A DNA stretch of 32,154 bases from Pseudomonadota bacterium (lineage in GTDB: Bacteria > Pseudomonadota > Gammaproteobacteria > Burkholderiales > REEB80), in assembly GCA_028873515.1 (NCBI GenBank), contig JAGWIG010000030.1, positions 1 through 32,154 of the forward strand. The letters are read 5' to 3'. The notes under the pieces were generated by a model that saw only the letters and a list, made by a program, of their open reading frames with translations, ran no database searches and was not told the DNA's origin. The position numbers and the translations under genes were made by a program. Positions 1-8,957 of the stretch are shown in pieces (position 1 is the stretch's first letter; the number at the start of each line of letters is the position of its first letter).

Positions 1-140
1 AGAACAGGGACTTCACCACCATTACACAACTGGAGATTGATACGGCAATGGAAAGATTGAACAATCGACCACGTAAACGGCTTGGATATCTGACACCCAA
101 TCAGGTATTCTTCAAACCAGGCATTGCACTTCAAACTTGA
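1..140 (+). pseudogene. IS30-family transposase, C-terminal end (cut by window edge)
   Basis: An open frame runs from base 3 to the TGA at 138-140 and encodes 45 residues. It contains NNRPRKRLGYLTPNQVF, the typical C-terminal signature of IS30-type DDE transposases. The catalytic core would lie left of the window, so I cannot tell whether the element is intact. The bases around 124-147 (TTGCACTTCAAACTTGAATC) resemble the terminal inverted repeat of IS30 elements and overlap the end of the gene, as is common in this family. The element boundary is inferred. Confidence 0.8.
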
Positions 141-751
141 ATCTGCAATCTTAATTTTGAAGAATATTGCATAAAAACCCCGAGCTACAGTGCAGGGCAA
201 TCGACAAATTCATGTGTCTTCAAAGTGTAACTTTTTTATACGGGATTGGTTAATGAATGGAAACCAGCAAGTGCTTCCATTTAGATAGTGGTTCCGATTA
301 ACTGGGAGCATGGGTTTTGCATTACGGTAGCAGATCGGCCTTAGACAGTTGTGATTCCTTTTACGTTCTTCCAGTCTGGTACATTATCCGTGGTTATGAC
401 TCCTGCTCCAGATCTATGATCCTGTCTTGGGTTAATAACAGATAAGGCGTGTTTTCATTGAGAACGAGTTGTTGTTTATTCTGGTTGACTATGAGCCTGC
501 CCGAAGAATATACGAATCTTATCGGGATGGCGAATGCGTTAAGCAGGAGTTTCATCAGTATCTGGATTACAGGATAACTGGGCTCATGGTACAATCATCA
601 TGCTGAATGCTAGAATACTAAGTAGAACCTACCACCAGTAAAGATTGCAGAATGCGATGTCAGTGAACTTGGATTGGAGCCTGTTCATCTTTGGTGATGA
701 GTATAGAAGTTTTAAGAGATTCTGTTTCCTGGCTGAGAAACCTTATCGAAC
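141..751. other. Intergenic stretch after the IS30 end, no convincing gene
   Basis: About 610 bases without a supported gene. A 66-codon frame on the minus strand (394-594) starts with TTG, has no clear ribosome binding site and matches no family I know, so I do not call it. The stretch probably holds the flank of the IS30 insertion and the promoter of the DUF192 gene at 752. I see no tRNA, riboswitch or strong hairpin. Confidence 0.4.
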
Positions 752-1207
752 ATGAGACAAGCTATCATTAGCAACGTGATCGGTCTTTTTTTCCTGTTTT
801 ACATGGCAGTCGCACTTGCCTCTGAGACCGTTGTGTTTGGAAATGAACAGGTGCGTATAGATAATCATGTCTTACATGTAGAGGTTGCGGTAACCGGACA
901 GGCTAAAAGACAGGGTTTGATGTTTCGCTCTTTTATGCCAAAAGACGAGGGGATGTTGTTTGTATACCACCCTGTTATTCCAGTATTTTTCTGGATGAAA
1001 AACACACTGATCCCTCTTGATATTCTTTATTTTGATAAAATGGGTAGACTGTTTGGTGAGTCATTGAACACTCCTCCATGCAGAGCGGATCCATGTCCGT
1101 TATATTCAAGTAAAAAACCGGTAGCATATGTACTGGAGCTTAATGCTGGCGTTACGAAAAAACTTGGTATTAAAATAGGCGCAAAACTGTCCCTTTTCCA
1201 TTCTTAA
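752..1207 (+). CDS. DUF192 family exported protein
   Basis: The 151-residue product starts with a signal peptide (hydrophobic residues about 8-22, likely cleavage after ALA at 21-23). The rest is one DUF192 domain. Its family hallmarks are visible: GLMFRSFMP, the MLFVY stretch, FWMKNTLIPLDILYFD, a PPC...CP.Y segment and YVLELNAG followed by LGI. DUF192 proteins are small beta-barrel proteins of unknown biochemical role, often exported. Two cysteines in the PPCRADPCP segment could form a disulfide in the periplasm. The stop overlaps the stop of the convergent TauE/SafE gene by four bases. Family assignment is strong; function is unknown. Confidence 0.9.
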   Translation: MRQAIISNVIGLFFLFYMAVALASETVVFGNEQVRIDNHVLHVEVAVTGQAKRQGLMFRSFMPKDEGMLFVYHPVIPVFFWMKNTLIPLDILYFDKMGRLFGESLNTPPCRADPCPLYSSKKPVAYVLELNAGVTKKLGIKIGAKLSLFHS

Positions 1208-2010
1208 TATTCGTGCCTGAGCATGATGATGACGATAATTGATAGGAGAATAATATAGACACGTGCGTAAGATTTGTCTGGTAATTGTCGGCCAATGCGG
1301 GCTCCCAAAGGTACTCCTATGAAACCACCTAAACCTATTCCAAGGAAAGCGGGGATATAGATGAACCCTGCAAATCCATAAGGAAGTCCATTTACCCTTA
1401 ACCCGATGAGAAAATAAGTTGCTGCGCCAAATAGTGCCACAGGAATGCTTAAAGGGGCTGCAAGCGCTACGGCATTTAACATGCGCATGTTGCAGCGTCT
1501 TAGAAATGGAATGGTCAAAACACTTCCGCCAACTCCTAGCAGAGTGGCGAAAATACCAATTCCTGTTCCTATGATTCCAATTGATATTTTAGAAGGAAAT
1601 TTTAAAGGTTTATTACTGATTTCAGTAAATTCATTATTTAACATATTGCGTATTATGACTAATAACAGAAAGCAGATGAAAAAATATCGGAGTGTTTCTC
1701 CAGAGATCCATTGTGAGAGGAACGCGCCCAGCATGGCGCCCCCTGCAATATAAGGTGAAATTTTTAAGAAAACTGCCCAGGAGATATTGCCCAGGCGTTC
1801 ATGTGCCAGGGTGGAGTTTATTGAATTCAGTATCATGATGGCAAGGGAGGTTGCTACAGCCGCATGCATAACCAGGTTTGACGGAACATTTACTTTAGGT
1901 AGTAGCCAATACAGTGCTGGAACAACAAGAAAACCTCCGCCGAACCCAAATAGGCTTGATGTGATACCAATGATAGACCCGACACTCAGATATATAAAAT
2001 AGGTTTGCAT
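1204..2010 (-). CDS. TauE/SafE family membrane permease
   Basis: The 268-residue protein is almost entirely hydrophobic, with about eight predicted membrane segments in two repeated halves. Each half has the glycine-rich signature of the TauE/SafE (formerly DUF81) family: GFGGGFLVVPALYW near residue 22 and GVGGSVLTIPFL near residue 158. Members export or import small organic sulfur compounds or other anions such as sulfite, sulfoacetate or taurine-derived ions. The substrate cannot be read from sequence, and no sulfur metabolism gene is adjacent. The ATG start has no obvious Shine-Dalgarno sequence. The gene is convergent with and slightly overlaps the DUF192 gene. Confidence 0.85.
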   Translation of the reverse strand: MQTYFIYLSVGSIIGITSSLFGFGGGFLVVPALYWLLPKVNVPSNLVMHAAVATSLAIMILNSINSTLAHERLGNISWAVFLKISPYIAGGAMLGAFLSQWISGETLRYFFICFLLLVIIRNMLNNEFTEISNKPLKFPSKISIGIIGTGIGIFATLLGVGGSVLTIPFLRRCNMRMLNAVALAAPLSIPVALFGAATYFLIGLRVNGLPYGFAGFIYIPAFLGIGLGGFIGVPLGARIGRQLPDKSYARVYIILLSIIVIIMLRHEY

Positions 2011-2494
2011 AGGAAAGACGCAAGGTTGGGCGAAATCTTATCATTAAGTTGCAAGGCTTGTCATGGTTTAACAGTGTCAAGTAGAGATAGTTTGGAGATA
2101 TCAGAAATCACAGCAGGCCCAGGTGACTTCAGCAAGTCCAAGTTTCGGGATTTTGCTTAAGATCGGATTGTTGATGAAGATGCTGTCAGGGAGAGAAAGT
2201 CGACAGGTTCAGGGCAAGCAATTTTCAGTATGATGGAACATTCCGGTTTCAACCCCGGCAAATCATTCCCAGTCAGGAGCATCCACATCCAAGTGTGGTG
2301 TATCTGGATACCCTCTGCCAAGACTACCTCTAATTTCTTGAAATCAGCCATCACCCAAACGTGCTGAACCTGACCCTGTATCAATAGTTCAGTGTGAATT
2401 TAGCCACCTGAGTACATGTAGTCTGTTTAATCCATTTAAGATGCCCTGTTTATTTAAACTGGGTTAATAGTAACTGGTATTTCGCTTATTTTGA
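2011..2494. other. Intergenic stretch, no supported gene
   Basis: About 480 bases between two minus-strand genes. Short frames exist on both strands around 2157-2384, but they overlap one another antiparallel, lack ribosome binding sites and match nothing I recognise. I see no strong terminator for the gene at 2495-2929. Confidence 0.4.
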
Positions 2495-2929
2495 TTAGAT
2501 CATGAGCTCGTTTAAATGGCGTGTTAAATCTCTCATTGCAAGTCGGGTGTAATCCTTATTTACAACTACCTTTAATCGCTCTTTTACATGTGAACTAAAT
2601 AAGTGGCTTATTTCGCCTAGAAAGGTGGGAGAAGCACAAAGTACAAGTTTGGTGTAGTTGTTTCTGATTCGTCCATCTTCCAGATATTCAGCAAGTTTGC
2701 GGGCAAAATGTTCCATTTCTATGCGTTGGGGAGATTTATGGGGTTCAAAATTTCCACCCATATAAAATTTCCCCTGTGCATCACTCACTAAACTGTGGCT
2801 GGATTGTCTTACACTTGGATTATTCCAGTCTTTTAGGGCCTTGATACCACTGATGCGTCCAAGATAGAGAAAGAGTTTTGCTTCTGAGGCATTAGCAACC
2901 ATTATCCAGACTTGATCTGTTTTATTCAT
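2495..2929 (-). CDS. Host attachment protein family (baeRF-like)
   Basis: The preferred start is the ATG at 2927-2929, giving 144 residues, because a strong AGGAGG lies a few bases upstream. A longer frame to 2968 exists but lacks this support. The N-terminus (WIMVANASEAKLFLY), a central NFEPHKSPQRIEMEHFARKL segment and a C-terminal VKERLKVVVNKDYTRL region match the family annotated as host attachment protein (PF10116), related to bacterial eRF1-like proteins. Its name comes from an Agrobacterium study; the molecular role is not established. The spacer KSPQRIEMEHFA is typical. It stands alone, with no operon partner. Confidence 0.75.
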   Translation of the reverse strand: MNKTDQVWIMVANASEAKLFLYLGRISGIKALKDWNNPSVRQSSHSLVSDAQGKFYMGGNFEPHKSPQRIEMEHFARKLAEYLEDGRIRNNYTKLVLCASPTFLGEISHLFSSHVKERLKVVVNKDYTRLAMRDLTRHLNELMI

Positions 2930-3483
2930 GTAGACCTCCTTGAATAATTGACATCTCCAAGATGTCAAATTTATGACAGAAATTCAAGTCCCATTTGAAA
3001 TATTTTATGATTAGTTTAGAGGCCTGTTTTTCAGGAAAATAATTAATATGATATACGCATCATGATTATTTTTTTAGATTAAAAGGTTAGGCAAGATGGT
3101 TATCTTGTTTAGAATTGATGCTGTTGGTTTTGATGCAGCCGTGTCTCATGAAGGTAATGAGTCGAGATGGCAGATAGGTGATTAGCATGAAGTATAAGCC
3201 GGACAGAAAATATACCGGATTTTTGTTAAATCAGACTAGTAGATGGTATCCAGATAGTTATGAACAACCGATGATTATTATTTGTTACATGGAAGTAAAA
3301 TTTTCCTGGGTAACTAGATGCAGGCGTTTATGGAAAAAATGGATCCTTCAATGTTTTTCCTGAAAGTGCAGGAATTTTAGAGTGGGCTGGATTGATAAAG
3401 CAACGGCCTGCTTTATTTTAATTAAATGTAGATAATCATATTGTTGTAGTTATATTCTTTTGACAAATTAATCAGGCAGGTTT
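2930..3483. other. Intergenic stretch with a terminator but no clear gene
   Basis: About 550 bases. Short + strand frames occur (3096-3173, and 3178-3363 with an internal ATG at 3187), but none resembles a known protein. A terminator-like hairpin sits at 3395-3416 in + orientation, which hints at a short + strand transcript or a decayed gene here. Confidence 0.4.
3395..3420 (+). terminator. Intrinsic terminator-like hairpin
   Basis: ATAAAGCA (3395-3402) pairs perfectly with TGCTTTAT (3409-3416) around a six-base loop, followed by TTTA and further T-rich sequence. The T-rich tail is on the + strand side only, so it would end + strand transcripts. There is no confident + strand gene upstream in this interval. 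Confidence 0.5.
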
Positions 3484-3906
3484 TTAAATTTCGACTTTTT
3501 GAATCTGTCGTCTATGATTTGAAAACACCTGCTGGATTTCAAGCCAGTCTTCTTCAGCGACGAGGATGGCACGGCCATGCCGACAATCAATGGCCATGGG
3601 CTGACGTTCAATTACTACTGAGGTTAGAATACCTGCGAGTTTTGTTCTGGCCTCCGTGATAGAAAGTGTTTTTAAACGGTCCGAATAGCGGGAACGATCC
3701 TGTAATTTGTTTAAAGCACCAATCTTGATTTTAAACAATTCATATACCGTTGTCGGCATGTCACGATGGGATTTTGAGGTTGTGGGGCGTAACCAGGAAA
3801 TAAATGTTTCAAGGGGTACACCAAGTAACCGTGCTGCTTCAGTCCTTTTTAATCCCGCACCTTGATACAGCGCACGAATTTCTTCGACAGTTGGGGACAT
3901 TTTCAT
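3484..3906 (-). CDS. HTH - Phd/YefM-like fusion protein
   Basis: The chosen ATG at 3904-3906 has AAGGA just upstream and gives 140 residues; a longer frame begins with TTG at 3927. Residues about 5-40 form a helix-turn-helix of the type EEIRALYQGAGLKRTEAARLLGV, seen in Cro/YdaS-like and transposase-associated regulators. Residues about 80-128 resemble a Phd/YefM antitoxin DNA-binding fold (LSITEARTKLAGIL, then RHGRAILVAEEDW). No toxin gene (Doc, YoeB, RelE type) lies next to it on either side. It may therefore be an orphan regulator or a relic of a toxin-antitoxin pair. The HTH is fairly clear; the Phd likeness is weaker. Confidence 0.55.
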   Translation of the reverse strand: MKMSPTVEEIRALYQGAGLKRTEAARLLGVPLETFISWLRPTTSKSHRDMPTTVYELFKIKIGALNKLQDRSRYSDRLKTLSITEARTKLAGILTSVVIERQPMAIDCRHGRAILVAEEDWLEIQQVFSNHRRQIQKVEI

Positions 3907-4041
3907 ATTTTTCCTTGGTATGAACAAATTTTTATTGATGGTTAAAGATTAAACCGCAATGTTATAACAAGTCCTGCTTAAAAAAAATGCTTTTGTATCC
4001 TTGTTCGCAATCTGGGCAAGCACTGTTGACATTATGTGGAT

Positions 4042-5139
4042 TTATAATGTTTCAAGCCATGTAGCTGGTTGTTCAAGCTTGCGGCGCCAAGTTACGAAAG
4101 TATCAAAATCGATAAAATCAAAGTTTCCTAAACCGTATTTTTTTACAAGGCTGAACACGGCTTGCTGTATTTTTATTTCATCGATAAACCATACTGGAAA
4201 AGTGGTATCCCAGATTGTGTCCAAATTATTTCCTACAGTGATGACAATCAATTTTTTTTCAGGAGAATAGCTTGCTCGTACTGGAAACACTTTGTTTCCA
4301 GAAAGATTTATGGAGCGGGGTATGGCAAAATGTTCCATTTGAAGTAAACAGAGTGACGCATCACCCTCTTCGATTGCGTAGGAAAGCTGATTAGGTATCA
4401 GAGGCATGACATCAAATCCTGTACCATTTGCTTTAATATGCATATTAAGATAGATACCTAGTCTTTTAGACCATAGCGCTGCTTTATCTTTATCGGATGA
4501 AACCGCTTTAGGTAATTGGAATGACTTATCGGTCAACGGTCTGGTAAGAAGACCGACTAGATAGCGTAGATGCCAGTTTTCTCCCGGTATGCCGCTATTA
4601 ACTAGAAATGAACGTGAAAGAGGTGAAGCCATGCCTTTTTTTTGGGATAACATTGCATGTGTCAGGGTTTCACGCAAGCGAAGAAGGCCATTTGCACCTT
4701 GTTGTTCAATTTCCTCTTTCGTGTGCAGTGTATCAAGAAAGATGACATTTGCATCATGATCAAACCAGTTGGCAAAGATTTCAGTTAAAGGTCCGAGATC
4801 AGGATTGACTAATTCGGTTTCAATATTCCCTGGCTTATCGATTTCGGCTGCAAAAATTAGAGGCGTAGCAAAAAGTTCAACAATAAATTTATTTTTATCG
4901 ACGTTGATTTGCCCTACTTCACTTAATTGTTGTAAAAATGCGGCTACCTTGGGAAGGGATTTGCCTGCATCATGATACAGTCTGTTTAAGAGATCCATGT
5001 CATTTTCTCGTAGGGCAATTTCAAATGCCCCTGTCCAGGGCTTGAAAGAGGGTGGGGAGGTTTTATGAATTGCATTCAGAAATGATTTGATCAGTGTTTT
5101 GTTTTTAAACCTCAGTTGAGTTTTACTTGGCTTTACCAT
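4042..5139 (-). CDS. Conserved-looking hypothetical protein, 365 aa
   Basis: I do not recognise this protein. It begins with a basic segment (MVKPSKTQLRFKNKTLIKSF), has AGGA before the ATG and no signal peptide or membrane segment, so it is probably cytoplasmic. It is a mixed alpha/beta sequence with no metal-binding cysteine pattern and no P-loop. The frame is long, uninterrupted and has ordinary codon use, so it is likely a real gene. It vaguely recalls large betaproteobacterial hypothetical families such as DUF2863, but I cannot support that. It is divergent from the lytic transglycosylase gene; the roughly 250-base AT-rich gap between them should hold both promoters. Confidence 0.65.
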   Translation of the reverse strand: MVKPSKTQLRFKNKTLIKSFLNAIHKTSPPSFKPWTGAFEIALRENDMDLLNRLYHDAGKSLPKVAAFLQQLSEVGQINVDKNKFIVELFATPLIFAAEIDKPGNIETELVNPDLGPLTEIFANWFDHDANVIFLDTLHTKEEIEQQGANGLLRLRETLTHAMLSQKKGMASPLSRSFLVNSGIPGENWHLRYLVGLLTRPLTDKSFQLPKAVSSDKDKAALWSKRLGIYLNMHIKANGTGFDVMPLIPNQLSYAIEEGDASLCLLQMEHFAIPRSINLSGNKVFPVRASYSPEKKLIVITVGNNLDTIWDTTFPVWFIDEIKIQQAVFSLVKKYGLGNFDFIDFDTFVTWRRKLEQPATWLETL

Positions 5140-5389
5140 GTTTTTTCCTAGACATATGTTTTTGTGGGTTTTATCAAGATATTTTGTAAAAAATTATTTG
5201 TTGTTTAACAATTTTTTTTTTGGTGTTATTATCTCAGGCGAACGGTTACTCGAATAGTTGTTAGACATCTAGGTCAATTCTGGTTCCCAATGTAACATCT
5301 TCTCTAAGCTGCAATCTGCATAAACAGTAAAGCAGATGAATCTGTGTTTCTTGCCGATAAAATGTGGAAATGAGAGGTATCACATTAAT

Positions 5390-5956
5390 ATGATTAAAAA
5401 ATATCTTATAATAATAGGGTTATTGATGGGTTTGTGCCCCATTCAAAATCTGGTTTTTGCCAATGAGTTTTCTGGCAATATCGTAAAACGGCCTGTAGCA
5501 ATACCTGCTGATAGCAAGCTTATTCAATATCTGCATAACACCTTTGCATTACCATATTCCAAGGCATTGAAAATTGTTGCAGAAGCATACAAGAATGCCA
5601 TGGAGCAACATATTCATCCCGCATTGGTGCTGGCCATTATTTCGGTAGAGTCAACTTTTAAAGATCATGCGCATAATGGAAATGCTGTGGGTCTTATGCA
5701 GGTGATTCCGCGTTACCACCCAAACCAGGTTGCCGAGATTGGGGGAGTGAAACGTCTTTACGAGCCAGCGAATAATATTCGGGTTGGTACCATTATTTTA
5801 CATGACTATATTGTGGAAAATGATGGCAATTTGCGTGCTGCACTAGCTCGCTATTCAGGTTCATATCCCTCACAAGTCAATCAGCCATATTTTAACCGGG
5901 TCATGAGCCGTTATAAGAAAATCAAGGCAATGATGGTTCCAGAGTTCAGTGAATAA
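5390..5956 (+). CDS. Lytic transglycosylase with SLT domain
   Basis: The ATG at 5390 is preferred because it places a classic signal peptide at the N-terminus (MIKKYLIIIGLLMG, cleavage near VFA-NE at about residue 24). A longer frame from 5336 would bury it. The mature part carries one SLT (GH23-type) domain. ISVESTF holds the catalytic glutamate (E87), followed by AVGLMQVIP and later ARYSG, all standard SLT motifs. It should cleave peptidoglycan in the periplasm to give 1,6-anhydromuropeptides. At 188 residues it is a minimal member without extra substrate-binding domains, like those of conjugation or secretion systems, though none is nearby. Confidence 0.85.
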   Translation: MIKKYLIIIGLLMGLCPIQNLVFANEFSGNIVKRPVAIPADSKLIQYLHNTFALPYSKALKIVAEAYKNAMEQHIHPALVLAIISVESTFKDHAHNGNAVGLMQVIPRYHPNQVAEIGGVKRLYEPANNIRVGTIILHDYIVENDGNLRAALARYSGSYPSQVNQPYFNRVMSRYKKIKAMMVPEFSE

Positions 5957-6014
5957 CTGCCCTAATCTTGTAAAATTTGTAATAATACGGCTTTCTTGTA
6001 TCAAGTGAGTTGTA

Positions 6015-6317
6015 ATGGAACCTGAGGATTGGATTATTACCATAGCTGAATCCGATGGTTTGGAACGTGTTGTAGAATCACTTGATGAAGCTAGGCGCTT
6101 CGTTTGGTTTCGCATGAAAAATCTTTTTGGCTCCGATCAGGATGTCGCCCGAATCCTATTGATGGCACTAACTGAAAAATCCAGCTTTCATGATCTTGAT
6201 GCGGCGGATTGTTTTGATCTCTCCTATCTTTTCCTTGATGAAAATGTTCAATTGCTTCGTGATGAACTGGAAGGGCTGGGTCTTGGTGCACTCATATCGC
6301 GTATAAATCTTGCCTGA
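6015..6317 (+). CDS. Small acidic hypothetical protein, 100 aa
   Basis: I do not recognise this family. The product is acidic, rich in Asp, Glu and Leu, has no signal peptide or membrane segment and is predicted mostly helical. It lies between the lytic transglycosylase and the DedA gene on the same strand, 58 bases after the former and 17 bases before the latter, so it may be co-transcribed with dedA. The Shine-Dalgarno is weak. The clean acidic, helical composition favours a true gene. Confidence 0.55.
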   Translation: MEPEDWIITIAESDGLERVVESLDEARRFVWFRMKNLFGSDQDVARILLMALTEKSSFHDLDAADCFDLSYLFLDENVQLLRDELEGLGLGALISRINLA

Positions 6318-6334
6318 AACAGGAAAAAAATATC

Positions 6335-7285
6335 ATGCAAGAAATGCTCGTGCTGCTCAAAAGTTATCCTTTCCTGGTTGTTTTTCTTTTTGTGTTTATC
6401 GAACAAGTAGGTTTACCTATCCCCGCAATGCCTGTTTTAATCATAGCAAGTGCGCTTATATCGAGGAGTAGCCAAGGCTATCTGCTGATTTTGATTGTGA
6501 TACTGGCTGCATTGTCAGCCGATTTAATATGGTATATGACGGGAAAAAAATACGGATTTCGAGTTTTACGCAGACTCTGCAGTATTTCGCTTTCGCCTGA
6601 TTCCTGTGTTCGGCAGACTGAAGGAATTTTTAGCCGGTTTGGGTATATTGCCCTGATCGGATCGAAGTTTTTACCGGGATTTTCAACAGTGGCCCCCCCT
6701 TTGGCAGGTGCTACTGGTATTGCATTTATGCCCTTTGTCTTGTTTGATGGTATTGGGGCTTTAATCTGGACGCTTTTCTCAGTAAGTGTTGGAAGGATAT
6801 TTCATACTGACATTGACAATGTTCTTGCTAAATTTCTTCACGCTGGGTCCATGGCGGGTTTTGTCGTTATTGTTTTGTTTGGGTTTTATCTTTTATTTAA
6901 ATGGTGGGAACGGCGTAAATTTTATAAGGCATTGGAGATGGCCCGCATTAGTGTAGAAGAGCTTCTTGCGCTAAAGAAGACAGGTAAATTTCCTCTGGTT
7001 CTGGATGTTCGAAATCCCAATTCGGTACAGGAAGGGCATATTCCAGGTGCAATTCTTGCTAATCTTGATGGACTTGATGAATCTGTTGAAGGGTTGCCTC
7101 GTGATCAAGATATTGTTGTGTACTGTAACTGTCCAAATGAAGCTTCTGCAGCTTTGGTTGCGCGTGCGTTGATGGATAGGGGATTTGCACGGGTACGCCC
7201 ATTAAGGGGAGGACTTGAAGCCTGGGTTGATGCGGGATTGGATGTTGAGCGAGGTGAAGTGCCGTTAAATCCTGTGTTAGATTGA
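6335..7285 (+). CDS. DedA family membrane protein fused to a rhodanese-like domain
   Basis: Residues about 1-195 are a DedA/VTT (SNARE-associated) domain. Signs are the N-terminal FIEQVGLPIPAMPVLI segment, the G(K/R)xxG-like turn at GKKYGFR, and the FLPGFSTVAPPLAG motif, which in this family carries the conserved proline and charged residues of a membrane re-entrant loop. Residues about 200-310 are a rhodanese-like domain: LDVRNPNSVQEGHIPGA and VVYCNCPNEASA with the candidate active-site cysteine. DedA proteins act in membrane homeostasis, probably as lipid flippases. The rhodanese domain would face the cytoplasm. Such DedA-rhodanese fusions are known in proteobacteria; the combined job is not. 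Confidence 0.85.
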   Translation: MQEMLVLLKSYPFLVVFLFVFIEQVGLPIPAMPVLIIASALISRSSQGYLLILIVILAALSADLIWYMTGKKYGFRVLRRLCSISLSPDSCVRQTEGIFSRFGYIALIGSKFLPGFSTVAPPLAGATGIAFMPFVLFDGIGALIWTLFSVSVGRIFHTDIDNVLAKFLHAGSMAGFVVIVLFGFYLLFKWWERRKFYKALEMARISVEELLALKKTGKFPLVLDVRNPNSVQEGHIPGAILANLDGLDESVEGLPRDQDIVVYCNCPNEASAALVARALMDRGFARVRPLRGGLEAWVDAGLDVERGEVPLNPVLD

Positions 7286-7320
7286 ATTTTTTTCATGATA
7301 AGTGTTGGTTTGAGTCAATT

Positions 7321-8469
7321 TCAGAAATTATTTGCCAGTGAAGTGTTTCTGGAAAGTGTTTGCTTGATTTCTTCTGCAGTAGCTAGTGCATTTTTAATGC
7401 TGTTCCCAATGCAATTGATATGAGCCATTTTCCGGCCTGGTCTTGCCGTATGTTTACCATAAAGGTGAAGCTTGGCCTGAGGATGAGTAAAGACTTTTCG
7501 CCAGTCAGGCTCACCATGAGACCAAAGATCTCCTAGTAGATTAATCATGACTACAGGAGTAAGAAGCGAGGAACTGCCAAGGGGAAGACTACATAGGGTA
7601 CGCACTTGTTGTTCAAATTGTGAGGTGATGCAGGCATCTTGGGTATAATGGCCAGAATTGTGAGGACGTGGTGCGATTTCATTGACATATGGCTTGCCAG
7701 CCACGATGAAGAATTCAACACCCATAACGCCCTGATAGTTCATCTTGTGCGTTATGTTAACCGCAATGCTACGCACTTCTTCAGCAAGTTTCCTTTCAAT
7801 CCGTGCGGGTACGATACTCATATCCAGTATCGCGTTTACATGCCGGTTTTCTGAAACCGGATAGACTTCAGTCTCATTATGTGTTCGGGCCACTATGACT
7901 GAGACTTCAGCGTCAAGTGTGAGAAGCTTCTCCATAACGCATGGCTTTCTCCCTAGCGAATCAAAGGCATTGTGTGCTTCTGCTTCATTGAAGATAATAG
8001 TTTGTCCTTTGCCATCATAGCCCAGCCTGCAAAGCTTAAGAACAGAAGGTAGGCCAACTGACGTCAAGGCAGAGAGGATGTCAGAGTGGGAGGTAATGTT
8101 GGTATAGGGACCGATTGGAAACCCATTCTCTTTCATGAACTGTTTTTCAAGCATTCTGTCTTGGGCGATAGCGACATTTGAAGCGGTAGGGTGTACTTGT
8201 GTAAAAGCAGTAAGATATCTTAATGTCTCTGCTGGCACGTTTTCAAACTCTGTTGTTACGGCATCACATTTATGACCAAGTTCAGCAAGTGCTTCCTTAT
8301 TCTCATAATCTGCCTTGATATGAAAGTTGGCAATTTCCCCAGCAGGGCAGTTATCAGCGGGATCGAGTACGATCACCTTGTATCCCATGGTACGTGCTGA
8401 CATGGTAAACATTCGTCCGAGCTGTCCACCACCAAGCATGCCAAGAGTTTTTCCAGGTAGGATCATCAT
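7321..8469 (-). CDS. purK: N5-carboxyaminoimidazole ribonucleotide synthase
   Basis: The 382-residue protein is an ATP-grasp enzyme of de novo purine synthesis. It converts AIR, ATP and bicarbonate to N5-CAIR. The N-terminus [13 protein letters not shown] is the PurK signature. [31 protein letters not shown] and [14 protein letters not shown] mark the ATP-grasp core and active site. Length is normal. Its ATG overlaps the purE stop (ATGA, 8466-8469), so the two are translationally coupled and supply consecutive enzymes. A second ATG directly follows the first. Confidence 0.97.
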   Translation of the reverse strand: MMILPGKTLGMLGGGQLGRMFTMSARTMGYKVIVLDPADNCPAGEIANFHIKADYENKEALAELGHKCDAVTTEFENVPAETLRYLTAFTQVHPTASNVAIAQDRMLEKQFMKENGFPIGPYTNITSHSDILSALTSVGLPSVLKLCRLGYDGKGQTIIFNEAEAHNAFDSLGRKPCVMEKLLTLDAEVSVIVARTHNETEVYPVSENRHVNAILDMSIVPARIERKLAEEVRSIAVNITHKMNYQGVMGVEFFIVAGKPYVNEIAPRPHNSGHYTQDACITSQFEQQVRTLCSLPLGSSSLLTPVVMINLLGDLWSHGEPDWRKVFTHPQAKLHLYGKHTARPGRKMAHINCIGNSIKNALATAEEIKQTLSRNTSLANNF

Positions 8470-8957
8470 GATTCGGGTAATATGGCGTTAAGGACCTCTA
8501 GTTCCTGGTTTTTGCGAAATGCAAGAAGCAGATCTGAAACAGCTGGATTGGACTGTGCAACAAGACTTGCGGCGAAAAGTGCCGCATTGGTTGCACCCGC
8601 TTCGCCGATGGCAAAAGTTGCTACGGGAATTCCTTTTGGCATCTGAACTATGGATAGCAATGAATCAAGACCTTTCAAATAACGCGAGGGTATGGGCACT
8701 CCGAGTACGGGAATGGTTGTCATGGCGGCGAGCATGCCTGGCAGATGGGCAGCCCCTCCAGCGCCAGCGATTATGGCCATTAATCCCCGTTCTTTAGCTG
8801 TAGCTGCATATTCATATAGTAGATCCGGCGTGCGGTGTGCTGAAACGATGCGTTTTTCTACCTTAATATGCATTGTTTCTAACATGAAAACGGCCTGTTT
8901 CATGATGCCCCAGTCCGTTTTGCTTCCCATGACCACGCCGATCTGTGGATTATCCAT
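8466..8957 (-). CDS. purE: N5-carboxyaminoimidazole ribonucleotide mutase
   Basis: This 163-residue enzyme is class I PurE, which rearranges N5-CAIR to CAIR in purine synthesis. The AHRTP motif (active-site histidine), [12 protein letters not shown], and VLGVPIPS followed by [18 protein letters not shown] are all present. The N-terminal motif reads GSKTDW where GSDSDW is usual, a small variation. It is the first gene of a purE-purK pair on the minus strand. No clear Shine-Dalgarno precedes the ATG. Confidence 0.97.
   Translation of the reverse strand: MDNPQIGVVMGSKTDWGIMKQAVFMLETMHIKVEKRIVSAHRTPDLLYEYAATAKERGLMAIIAGAGGAAHLPGMLAAMTTIPVLGVPIPSRYLKGLDSLLSIVQMPKGIPVATFAIGEAGATNAALFAASLVAQSNPAVSDLLLAFRKNQELEVLNAILPES

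Noticed and set aside
394-594. 66-codon minus-strand frame
   Set aside because: TTG start, no ribosome binding site, no recognisable family, next to an insertion element end.
2157-2384. 75-codon minus-strand frame and an antiparallel + frame in the same place
   Set aside because: Both look like chance frames; neither has start signals or a family match.
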